Of a stretch of DNA of 64,000 nt, positions 36,893 to 44,145 are shown in pieces. The stretch is from Leptolyngbya sp. (lineage in GTDB: Bacteria > Cyanobacteriota > Cyanobacteriia > Leptolyngbyales > Leptolyngbyaceae): NCBI GenBank assembly GCA_003249025.1, contig QBMH01000003.1, positions 1-64,000 on the forward strand, written 5' to 3'. A program made the position numbers and the translations under genes. How positions within the stretch are numbered: position 1 is the stretch's first letter; the number at the start of each line of letters is the position of its first letter. Below the pieces are notes generated by a model. That model was given only the letters and a program-made list of their open reading frames with translations. It was not told the DNA's origin and ran no database searches.

Positions 36893-38893
36893 TTATGCGG
36901 TAGTCAGAGAGTGGGTTAAGGGCACATCTGCCATGTAGATATCGTGCTTGATCTTCAAGTTGTTGAGATAGGCGATCGGGTCATCTGCATTGAATGTCGT
37001 GCCATCAAACAGTTGAATCGGACCTCGACTATAGGTAATCTCAGACAAGCCCAACTCCCGCGCAGCCGTGCTAAAGGCACTCACTCGACACACTCGCTCT
37101 AGAATCTCAACCCAGTTGCGAGGAAAGGGAACATCTCCCCACCGCGCCATTTGGGTCATCATCCAGAGATGCTCCGTTCGGCTAGGGCGGTTGACACCCT
37201 GACCATAGAATTGATGATGGGCGTATTCTTTGGGCGAGGGATGCAGACTACAGATTTGGGAATTGGGGTCGCCTAAATAGATGTATTGCAGGTCAGTTCC
37301 CAGGTATTCGCGACGAGATAAGATCTCACGGATTTCTTCGTGATTTGCCTCGTCGGTGCAATATCGACAAGCCTCTAGAAGTGCTTTCACCAGTGCAATG
37401 TGGGTGTTGGGATATGCCAACGCCCACTCCTCGCGCACCCCCAAAACTTTACCAGGATGCCCATCCCACACTTCTAAGTCGGTGGCGATCGTGTAACCAA
37501 TGCCCTCAACGGCGGCGCGCACATTCCAGGGTTCGCCGACACAAAATCCATCGATGTTACCCGCTTGCAAGTTGGCAATCATTTGAGCGGGAGGAATCGT
37601 ATCGAGTTGCACATCGCGATCGGGGTCAATGCCCCCGGCTGCCAGCCAATAGCGCAATAACAGATTATGCATCGAGGCTGGATGAACCACCCCAAACACA
37701 TGCTGTTTCGCTTGGGTATCTAGCAACATTCGCTTCAGGTCGGGCAGGCTATGAATTCCTTCATTGTAGAAGCGTTTGTCGAGGCTGACGGCATTCCCAT
37801 TGCGAGTCAGAGTCAATGCGCTCACGGTGGGTAAAGATCGCCCATCCATTCCCCCCAAGGTTAACCAGATTGGCATTCCAGAGGGCATTTGAGCAGCATC
37901 TAGATAATTCCCTGCAATGCCATCTTGAATCCCGCGCCAACTCGATTCGCGCACTAAGTTGACTTCATCCAAGCCATGGTGAGCAAAAAAGCCTTTCTCT
38001 TTAGCAACGGCGAGGGGGGCGCAAGCAGTCAGAGGCACGAAGCCGATTTCTAGATTGACTTTCTCTAGCCCGTGACGGGCGATCGCTCCTGTTTTGCGCG
38101 ATCGCAGTTGTTTGATCCGCTTCTGTTGATTGAGGAAATAGATGATTTCACTCCGCATTGAGTAGTAGCTGGGATGATTGATCACTTCCAATCGTTTGCG
38201 CGGACGGGGAATATCGACCTCTAGAATTTGCCCGATTTTAGATTCAGGACCATTGGTCAACATGACTACGCGATCGCTGAGTAACAAAGCCTCATCCACA
38301 TCATGAGTCACCATCACCGCCGTCACCTTGCTTTCATCGCAAATTTGCATCAAGCGTTCTTGTAAATTGCCGCGTGTCAGGGCATCCAACGCACCAAAGG
38401 GTTCATCTAGCAGCAATAGTTTAGGACGGATAGCCAAGGCACGGGCGATCGCCACTCGCTGTTTCATCCCACCCGACAATTGACCCGGCGGCTTATCAGC
38501 AGCGTGTTGCAAGCCCACTAAATCAATGTGATGTTCGATCACCTCGCGGCGCTCTGGAGCCGATAAATGAGACAGCACTTCATCCACTGCCAGGGCAATG
38601 TTTTCTCGTACCGTCAACCAGGGCAGCAGCGAGTAATTTTGAAACACGACCATCTTGTCGGGTCCCGGTCGACGAACCGTCTCACCATCCAGCAGAACCA
38701 TGCCCTCGGTGGGCAGATCTAAACCCGCAATGATGTTCAGCAGCGTTGATTTACCACAGCCAGAGTGACCAATCAGTGAAACAAATTCACCCTCGCGGAT
38801 GTTTAGATCAATACCTTTCAACGCGATATAGCTATCGCCATTGGCTAAGGGAAAGGTTTTTTCGATATTTTCAACAGCAACAAAGGAGGTCAT
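36893..38893 (-). CDS. cmpC: ABC transporter ATPase fused to solute-binding domain (CmpC/NrtC)
   Basis: A 666-residue fusion seen only in the cyanobacterial Nrt/Cmp transporters. Residues 1-255 form an ABC ATPase (GHSGCGKSTLLN, LSGGMKQRVAIARAL, LLLLDEPFGALD). A short basic linker (QQKRIKQLRSRKTGAIARHG) leads to a C-terminal CmpA/NrtA-like binding domain from about 275 to the end (VNLEIGFVPLTACAPLAVAK). In the known systems this domain is cytoplasmic and regulatory, responding to internal ammonium or nitrate in NrtC. It lies between cmpB and cmpD. Confidence 0.88.
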   Translation of the reverse strand: MTSFVAVENIEKTFPLANGDSYIALKGIDLNIREGEFVSLIGHSGCGKSTLLNIIAGLDLPTEGMVLLDGETVRRPGPDKMVVFQNYSLLPWLTVRENIALAVDEVLSHLSAPERREVIEHHIDLVGLQHAADKPPGQLSGGMKQRVAIARALAIRPKLLLLDEPFGALDALTRGNLQERLMQICDESKVTAVMVTHDVDEALLLSDRVVMLTNGPESKIGQILEVDIPRPRKRLEVINHPSYYSMRSEIIYFLNQQKRIKQLRSRKTGAIARHGLEKVNLEIGFVPLTACAPLAVAKEKGFFAHHGLDEVNLVRESSWRGIQDGIAGNYLDAAQMPSGMPIWLTLGGMDGRSLPTVSALTLTRNGNAVSLDKRFYNEGIHSLPDLKRMLLDTQAKQHVFGVVHPASMHNLLLRYWLAAGGIDPDRDVQLDTIPPAQMIANLQAGNIDGFCVGEPWNVRAAVEGIGYTIATDLEVWDGHPGKVLGVREEWALAYPNTHIALVKALLEACRYCTDEANHEEIREILSRREYLGTDLQYIYLGDPNSQICSLHPSPKEYAHHQFYGQGVNRPSRTEHLWMMTQMARWGDVPFPRNWVEILERVCRVSAFSTAARELGLSEITYSRGPIQLFDGTTFNADDPIAYLNNLKIKHDIYMADVPLTHSLTTA

Positions 38894-38901
38894 AGGAATA
38901 G

Positions 38902-39016
38902 GGGTCAGGTGTTAGGGATCTGGAGTCAGATGTTAGGGAATGGCAAGTGGCAAGTGGCGAAGATTAAATTCACAACCCTCACAATTTCCTTCGTAATTCG
39001 TAATTCGTAATTCGTC
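38902..39016. repeat. Short tandem repeats in the cmpB-cmpC spacer
   Basis: The spacer holds two near-identical 15-mers (GTCAGGTGTTAGGGA and GTCAGATGTTAGGGA), a GGCAAGT doublet, and three tandem copies of the heptamer CGTAATT ending at about 39014. Such short tandemly repeated heptamers are typical of cyanobacterial intergenic DNA. Confidence 0.7.
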
Positions 39017-39862
39017 CTATCGTTGTTCTTCTGGCAAAATCGCCGTTTGCAACCAAGCTAAGGATTTGTCAAGGATCAATCCCACCATGCCGATATAAAA
39101 CAATGACAAAATAATTTCACTCACCTGACCATTTTGGTAAGCATTCCAGATGAAGGAGCCAATGCCAACCACGCCAGACATGACGATTTCAGCGGCAATA
39201 ATGGCTAGCCATGCCAGCCCAATCGAGATTCGCAATCCGGTAAAAATGTAGGGCAACGATGCGGGAAAGAGAACCTTGAAGAAATATTTTTGCTGCGATA
39301 GTTGCAATACACGAGCCACGTTGTTGTAATCCTGAGGAATCTGGCGGACACCCACGGATGTGTTGATTAAGATGGGCCAGACCGCCGTAATGAAGATGAC
39401 GAATAGGGCGGCAGGTTGGTTTTGCTGTAGTGCGGCAAGTGCGATCGGCACCCAGGCTAGAGGCGGCACGGTTCGCAGCAGTTGAAAGATTGGATCGAGG
39501 GCTTTGGATAGGGTGTCGTTGAGTCCGACCAGAACCCCGACACTGATGCCGACGATCGCCGCAAAGGTATAGCCGATCGCCACCCGTTGCAAACTAGCAG
39601 CCACCTGCCAGAACAATCCCTTATCGGTGCCGCCTCTGTCATAAAAGGGATAGAGGATCAACATCCAGGTGTCTTGCACCACTCGAATCGGACCGGGTAG
39701 CGCTGCTCCTGGAAGCAACGAGAACAGTTGCCAGATAGTGAGGAAGATGATGATCGCGATCGTGGGTGGGATTAAATCTTTGAGTCGTTCTTTCAACTTC
39801 AACCGTGCCAGAAATGAAGAGTTAAGCCAAGTCTCAGAGGGTTGTTTACCGGCGATCGTCAT
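39017..39862 (-). CDS. cmpB: ABC transporter permease (CmpB/NrtB)
   Basis: This 281-residue permease of the BPD_transp_1 family has six or so hydrophobic helices. The first is IPPTIAIIIFLTIWQLFSLL. The cytoplasmic EAA-type loop that contacts the ATPases is DYNNVARVLQLSQQKYFFKV, followed by LFPASLPYIFTGLRISIGLA. The start has AAGGAG with good spacing. It works with CmpA, CmpC and CmpD in uptake of bicarbonate (or nitrate). Confidence 0.88.
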   Translation of the reverse strand: MTIAGKQPSETWLNSSFLARLKLKERLKDLIPPTIAIIIFLTIWQLFSLLPGAALPGPIRVVQDTWMLILYPFYDRGGTDKGLFWQVAASLQRVAIGYTFAAIVGISVGVLVGLNDTLSKALDPIFQLLRTVPPLAWVPIALAALQQNQPAALFVIFITAVWPILINTSVGVRQIPQDYNNVARVLQLSQQKYFFKVLFPASLPYIFTGLRISIGLAWLAIIAAEIVMSGVVGIGSFIWNAYQNGQVSEIILSLFYIGMVGLILDKSLAWLQTAILPEEQR

Positions 39863-39925
39863 GGATATCTCCTTAAATTCAGTGATGAATGAATACTGCT
39901 GGTGGCAGCATATTGAATTATTAGA

Positions 39926-40010
39926 ACCTCATCCCCAGCCCTTCTCCTATAGGAGAAGGGAGCTAGTCTCAAAGTCCCTCTCCTCTGGGAGAGGGATTTA
40001 GGGTGAGGGG
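39926..40010. repeat. Two-hairpin interspersed repeat between cmpA and cmpB
   Basis: Two perfect hairpins sit side by side: CCCTTCTCC-TATA-GGAGAAGGG (39939-39960) and TCCCTCTCC-TCTG-GGAGAGGGA (39975-39996). Outer sequences CCTCATCCC and GGGTGAGGGG make partly matching ends. This layout is that of a very common cyanobacterial REP/MITE-like element. Inside the operon it may stabilise the cmpA message or reduce read-through. Confidence 0.75.
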
Positions 40011-40011
40011 T

Positions 40012-41358
40012 CTAAACTCGCTTAATCTTCAAGCTGTCTAAATAAGCTTGGGGATTTTCTGGGTCAAACTTAGCGCCATCAAAGAATGTTTCAACCCCAC
40101 GAGACGTACTGCTTGGAATATCCGCCGCCGCAACGCCGAGTTCCTTCGCGGCTTCCCGCCAAATATCTTCCCGGTTCACCTGTTTGATCAAGTCTTTCGC
40201 TTTGGTCAGCGTAGCTTTCGGCAAAAAGCCCCAACGCACACTTTCAGTCAGGAACCACAAATCATGGCTCTGGTAAGGATAGGAGACACTACCTTTCTCA
40301 TCCTTCCAATACAGCACTGCCATTGACTTATCATCCACCGATCGCTCACCCAGGTTGTATTTACCCATCAATGGCTCGATTAGCACTTTCTCTGGCACCC
40401 CAAAGTATTCGCGCTTAGCCAGAATTCCCGCTAACTCCTTGCGATTGTCAAAGTTGTCGCACCACTGCTGAGCTTCCATCACTGCCTTCAGGATTGCTTT
40501 GGTCGCCTTGGGATACTGGTCTACCCAGTCTTTGCGAATTGCCAGATATTCTTCGGGATGATTCTTCCAAATCTCCGCCGTGAGTGTTGAGATGAAGCCA
40601 ATCTTATCGGACACAATCCGGTTGGGCCAGGGATCGCCAGTGCTGAAGGCATCCATTGCCCCCCGCTTCATATCGGCAACTGTTTGAGCCGTGGGCACTG
40701 TCAACAATTCAACTTCTTTATCAGGGTCAATGCCATTTCCGGCTAGCCAATAGCGAATCCAAAATTCTTGGTTTGCTTTGGGAAAGGTGTATGCCGCTTT
40801 GAATTTTGCTCCGTCTGACTTCAATTTGTCAAAGAAGGCAACTTGTTCGGACATTTTAGTAGATAAGCCTTTACCCAGATGCTTGCTGGCGATCGCAATC
40901 CCATTTCCTTGGGTATTCAACTGTGCCAACACATACATTGGCACTTTGGTCTTATCGGTGATAATGCCTTCTGAAATCAGGTAAGGCATCGGCATTTGCC
41001 ACTGTCCACCATCAATTCCACCGCCAGCCGACCCAATTTTCACATTATCCCGCGCTGCGCCCCAGTTTGCCTGCTTATCAATCTTTACATCAGGCATTCC
41101 GTACTTCGCGAACAGCCCTTTCTCCTTGGCAACAATCAAGGGTGCCGCTTCCACAATCGGCAAATACCCCAGCTTGACTGTTTTTACTTCCGGCATCATT
41201 TCCGGCTTTAGCTCTGCAACTGGACTTGCCACCGGAGAACTTTGGCTTGAAGTGGTGTCTGGTGGATTACCTAAACAGCCCTTCAAAAATAGAGCACTAC
41301 TGGATGCTGTGGCGATCGTGATGAATCGGCGACGAGAAATATTTGAAAAAACAGGCAT
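40012..41358 (-). CDS. cmpA: Bicarbonate-binding lipoprotein (CmpA; NrtA family)
   Basis: A 448-residue solute-binding protein of the NrtA/CmpA family. The N-terminus has an Arg-rich SRRRFITIA, a hydrophobic stretch and a lipobox LFLKGC. Several positions match CmpA rather than NrtA as I remember those proteins: [35 protein letters not shown] in place of the nitrate-type [16 protein letters not shown] in place of MESFCVGEPWP, and [10 protein letters not shown] with Glu at the position of the nitrate-binding Lys. So bicarbonate is the likelier substrate, making this the BCT1 carbon-uptake system. AGGAG precedes the ATG. No cmpR regulator gene is adjacent. A nitrate transporter remains the alternative. 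Confidence 0.8.
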   Translation of the reverse strand: MPVFSNISRRRFITIATASSSALFLKGCLGNPPDTTSSQSSPVASPVAELKPEMMPEVKTVKLGYLPIVEAAPLIVAKEKGLFAKYGMPDVKIDKQANWGAARDNVKIGSAGGGIDGGQWQMPMPYLISEGIITDKTKVPMYVLAQLNTQGNGIAIASKHLGKGLSTKMSEQVAFFDKLKSDGAKFKAAYTFPKANQEFWIRYWLAGNGIDPDKEVELLTVPTAQTVADMKRGAMDAFSTGDPWPNRIVSDKIGFISTLTAEIWKNHPEEYLAIRKDWVDQYPKATKAILKAVMEAQQWCDNFDNRKELAGILAKREYFGVPEKVLIEPLMGKYNLGERSVDDKSMAVLYWKDEKGSVSYPYQSHDLWFLTESVRWGFLPKATLTKAKDLIKQVNREDIWREAAKELGVAAADIPSSTSRGVETFFDGAKFDPENPQAYLDSLKIKRV

Positions 41359-41831
41359 ACTATCTCCTAATATCTCAACCTAGGTTGTTAAAAATGGGTG
41401 GCGGGCAAAATGCGTGGTCTTGATGCAAACATCGAGTTCAAATACTCTGATGAATTGGCTCAGATCTTCCAGTCCTTAATCGAGACAAAACAGGCAACGC
41501 CCAACTCTTAAAAGAGTATTGAAGCTATTAACCTATCTCATCGAAAAAAGTCTATTCATTTTGGAGTAAAGATAGCCAAAAATCTATCCTAAAAATACTT
41601 TATCGGCATACGATACAAAAAACAATTGGAAAATGTATAGAAAGTTACTATGACAAAGCTAAAGATTTACCTATGCTTGCGTTGTCAGAATTTCTTAAGG
41701 TTATTGAGTGAGCGATCGCGTCTCAATTCATTGACTTTAGACAATAGACAGGAGAAAACCGAGCGGATTTAACCGCAATCGCCAATTCTATTGATAGACT
41801 GAGAAAGCCTTTTCTACTGGAAACTACGTTT
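41359..41831. other. Divergent promoter region of cmpA and rpoZ
   Basis: No gene is visible in these 473 bases. Eighteen bases upstream of the cmpA start lies the perfect palindrome CAACCTAGGTTG (41376-41387). An NtcA-type site is listed separately. No clear TTA-N7/8-TAA CmpR site was found by eye. Confidence 0.5.
41635..41648. promoter_or_regulatory. Perfect NtcA consensus site GTA-N8-TAC
   Basis: GTATAGAAAGTTAC matches the NtcA consensus exactly and is symmetric, so it could serve either gene. Toward rpoZ, a TATGCT box (41672-41677) follows at 23 bases. Toward cmpA, a TATCGT box (41610-41615, minus strand) follows at 19 bases. Confidence 0.5.
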
Positions 41832-42059
41832 ATGCAAAAGCGTCTTGTGTATGACAGCACGCATGTAATGCGCCGTGCCGATGAACTGATTGGAGCAGCA
41901 TCCAACCGCTATCGGATTACGGTTCAGGTTGCCAACCGTGCGAAAAGACGACGCTTTGAAGATTTTGACAACAACGATGATCCTTCCATGAAACCCGTGC
42001 TGCGGGCAATTATGGAAATGTCGGATGAATTGACCCAGCCTGAAATCATTGGTGAGTAA
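41832..42059 (+). CDS. rpoZ: RNA polymerase omega subunit
   Basis: The 75-residue protein has the short cyanobacterial omega form, with [20 protein letters not shown] and [16 protein letters not shown]. Omega assists beta-prime folding and holoenzyme assembly; in cyanobacteria it also affects sigma recruitment. It is followed 46 bases later by a small exported protein gene on the same strand. Confidence 0.93.
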   Translation: MQKRLVYDSTHVMRRADELIGAASNRYRITVQVANRAKRRRFEDFDNNDDPSMKPVLRAIMEMSDELTQPEIIGE

Positions 42060-42105
42060 GACCTTCACTTCAATGAAAGGTTAAGTGAGTGAGGGTTGAC
42101 TGACT

Positions 42106-42621
42106 ATGCTAAAACGCTTTCATCGTCTAGCCGCGATCGCCGTCGGTTTCGTCGCTATAGGATTCACGCTGACGACTGGAGACAGGTTTGCAGGATGGCA
42201 GCCCTCATCGGCGATCGCTCAATCAATTGTTCGCTCAGAAGGCGTATGGCGAACTGTTTACGAACAGCTTCCCGACTTTCCACGAGAAAATCAATACATC
42301 AGTAGGGAAACGGGCAAGATCGCCCCAGAAAATACATTGGTGAGTCGGCTGATTCGCTATCATCTCTACATCAAAGGACGACCTCCTATCTATCGCTTGG
42401 ATTGGAAGCTTACTCTTGCCGAGTATCTGGGTTTGACAGGAGCGCTTGAAACTAGCGACTATCCTGGGGCAAATAAGCTTAAAAAAAATCCTGCTGAAGG
42501 AGACATAGCAGCCATTCGCCAGCTAAACCGCGCTCAACGAGATGCCCTAGTGCAAGCGCTAGTGAATGGGTTTTCTCCCCAATCCGCGCGATCGCCCCTT
42601 CCCACGCCTCCCTCCAACTAG
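42106..42621 (+). CDS. Exported hypothetical protein
   Basis: The 171-residue protein begins with a signal peptide (LAAIAVGFVAIGFTLTTGD, with a possible cleavage site after SSAIAQ). The mature part contains EGVWRTVYEQLPDFPRENQY and LIRYHLYIKGRPPIYRLDWK, which look conserved. No enzyme motif is recognised. It probably acts in the periplasm or thylakoid lumen. It lies between rpoZ and a DUF1818 gene, all co-oriented. Confidence 0.7.
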   Translation: MLKRFHRLAAIAVGFVAIGFTLTTGDRFAGWQPSSAIAQSIVRSEGVWRTVYEQLPDFPRENQYISRETGKIAPENTLVSRLIRYHLYIKGRPPIYRLDWKLTLAEYLGLTGALETSDYPGANKLKKNPAEGDIAAIRQLNRAQRDALVQALVNGFSPQSARSPLPTPPSN

Positions 42622-42650
42622 CTTCCCTTTTCTCTCTTCCCTTTTCCCCT

Positions 42651-43016
42651 ATGGCTCGGCTGCTTAAAACTGGCGTTGGCTGGCGAGTTGGTTGGGATGC
42701 ACAAGCCGCCACCTTTCAAGGATTGATTGGAGCAGAGGACTGGGCATTCGAGCTAACCAATGCTGAACTTGAAGAGTTTGCTCGATTGCTCAATCAACTG
42801 GTTAGCGCGATCGCCCAGATGCAAGCCGAGTTAATGGATGAAGAAGCGATCTCCTGCGAAGTGGAAAGTGATTTGATCTGGCTAGAAGCGAATGGCTATC
42901 CCCACGCCTACAGTCTGCATCTGATGGTGCTGACCGGACGGCGTGGCGAGGGACACTGGGCTGCGGCTGTGGTGCCGGAGCTAATTCAAGCGGTGCGATC
43001 GCTCAAGATGTTTTAA
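42651..43016 (+). CDS. DUF1818 family protein
   Basis: A 121-residue soluble protein of the DUF1818 family, which is confined to cyanobacteria and relatives. Landmarks are LLKTGVGWRVGWDAQAATFQ, a helical middle, and the C-terminal GHWAAAVVPELIQAVRSLKM. Function is unknown. It begins 29 bases after the upstream gene, so they are likely co-transcribed. Confidence 0.85.
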   Translation: MARLLKTGVGWRVGWDAQAATFQGLIGAEDWAFELTNAELEEFARLLNQLVSAIAQMQAELMDEEAISCEVESDLIWLEANGYPHAYSLHLMVLTGRRGEGHWAAAVVPELIQAVRSLKMF

Positions 43017-43043
43017 CCGAATAAACTTCAAAACAGCACCTTT

Positions 43044-43080
43044 TAGCAGGATATTTCTTGGATAAAGCCTGCTATTTGAT
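43044..43080 (+). terminator. Possible terminator after the DUF1818 gene
   Basis: TAGCAGG (43044-43050) pairs with CCTGCTA (43068-43074) around a 17-base loop and is followed by TTTGATCT. The T-run is short, so termination strength is uncertain. Confidence 0.5.
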
Positions 43081-43208
43081 CTCAATGGCTCTCTAAATAT
43101 TTGGGAGCTATCGTTCGATGTAGGGCAATTTAGCAAAGTACTATTTCACATTTCAAATGCACAAACGTCAGATATTAAAGACCATCAAATTCAAGAGAAT
43201 CTACCATC

Positions 43209-44051
43209 ATGCCCCAAGCAACTGTCAATGCGGCTACCTTCCTCAAAAAAAGCATCGTAGCCGCCAGTGAATTGCCAGATACCGATAAAGTCTTTTTGGA
43301 ACAGGGAAAAACTTTTACTGTCAGCGAGTTCAGTCCAGACCGCAATCAACATGTTCGTCTAATGCTGACCTCTCCCTTCACCGCAAAAGATGGTACGACG
43401 ACGCTCCAAGAAGTATATGCCTACGAACCCCACGTTACCGTTGAAGGGTCAGAGGCTACCCAAGTGATTAAGCTACCTGTGTCTTACTGTTCTCAGCTAA
43501 ATAATGACACAGCCATATTTGGAGAGGGCTGGCGGCAGTGTAACACCACGAGCAACACCATGCTCGCCGATTTTTTGCTGAAGGGAGAACTCACCAACAA
43601 GGCAAAGGAACAAGGGTTTCCTGAGCCAGAATCAGTTTATATGCGGATTGTGGGTAAATATGGCGACACCATTGACCATGAAGCTCAAACTTCAGCCTTA
43701 AAGGAACTTGGCATTGAATCTTACTTCAGCCATTCGCTTTCTGGAAAAGATGTGATGCTATCGCTCAAAGCAGGTATTCCAGTGGTAGTTGGCTTTGCCT
43801 ACAAGTCATCTGGTCATATTTGCGTCATTGTTGGACATGATCCAGTTAAAAAGGCTTGGCTTGTGCATGATCCCTATGGCACTCGCCATGGATATAGTGA
43901 CTCCTATGATATTGGCGCAGGGGGCGCATACGATCCCTACACCTACAGTACGATGCAGATGGTTTTTTGGGATCAAGGCGATGAGGCAGGTTGGGGAAGA
44001 ATCGTAACGAGTATCAAAGGTAAGCTTACAGGGTTACCAATGGGGCTGTAA
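43209..44051 (+). CDS. C39-type papain-fold peptidase with N-terminal module
   Basis: The 280-residue protein has two parts. Residues 5-75 form a small beta-rich module (FLKKSIVAASELPDTDKVFL, then EQGKTFTVSEF), like one seen at the start of the GH19-like protein at 59344. Residues about 85-260 are a Peptidase_C39_2-like domain: candidate Cys111 in WRQCNTTSNTMLADFL, His203 in SSGHICVIVGHD and Asp221 in VHDPYG. There is no signal peptide. It may cleave peptide cross-links or bind cell-wall material. No ABC exporter or bacteriocin precursor adjoins it, unlike leader-cleaving C39 domains. Confidence 0.75.
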   Translation: MPQATVNAATFLKKSIVAASELPDTDKVFLEQGKTFTVSEFSPDRNQHVRLMLTSPFTAKDGTTTLQEVYAYEPHVTVEGSEATQVIKLPVSYCSQLNNDTAIFGEGWRQCNTTSNTMLADFLLKGELTNKAKEQGFPEPESVYMRIVGKYGDTIDHEAQTSALKELGIESYFSHSLSGKDVMLSLKAGIPVVVGFAYKSSGHICVIVGHDPVKKAWLVHDPYGTRHGYSDSYDIGAGGAYDPYTYSTMQMVFWDQGDEAGWGRIVTSIKGKLTGLPMGL

Positions 44052-44145
44052 AAAAGTACGGGGTGTCGAGAATCCGGGGTTGTGAGTTCGATGTGAGTAA
44101 TTTGCTTTGCCCTCATCGCCCCGCGTCTCCCTCACCCTCTAGTAG

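Noticed and set aside
36022-41358. Annotation as a nitrate transporter nrtABCD
   Set aside because: Ligand-site motifs of the binding protein match bicarbonate-binding CmpA better than NrtA, though the NtcA site keeps nitrate as a possibility.
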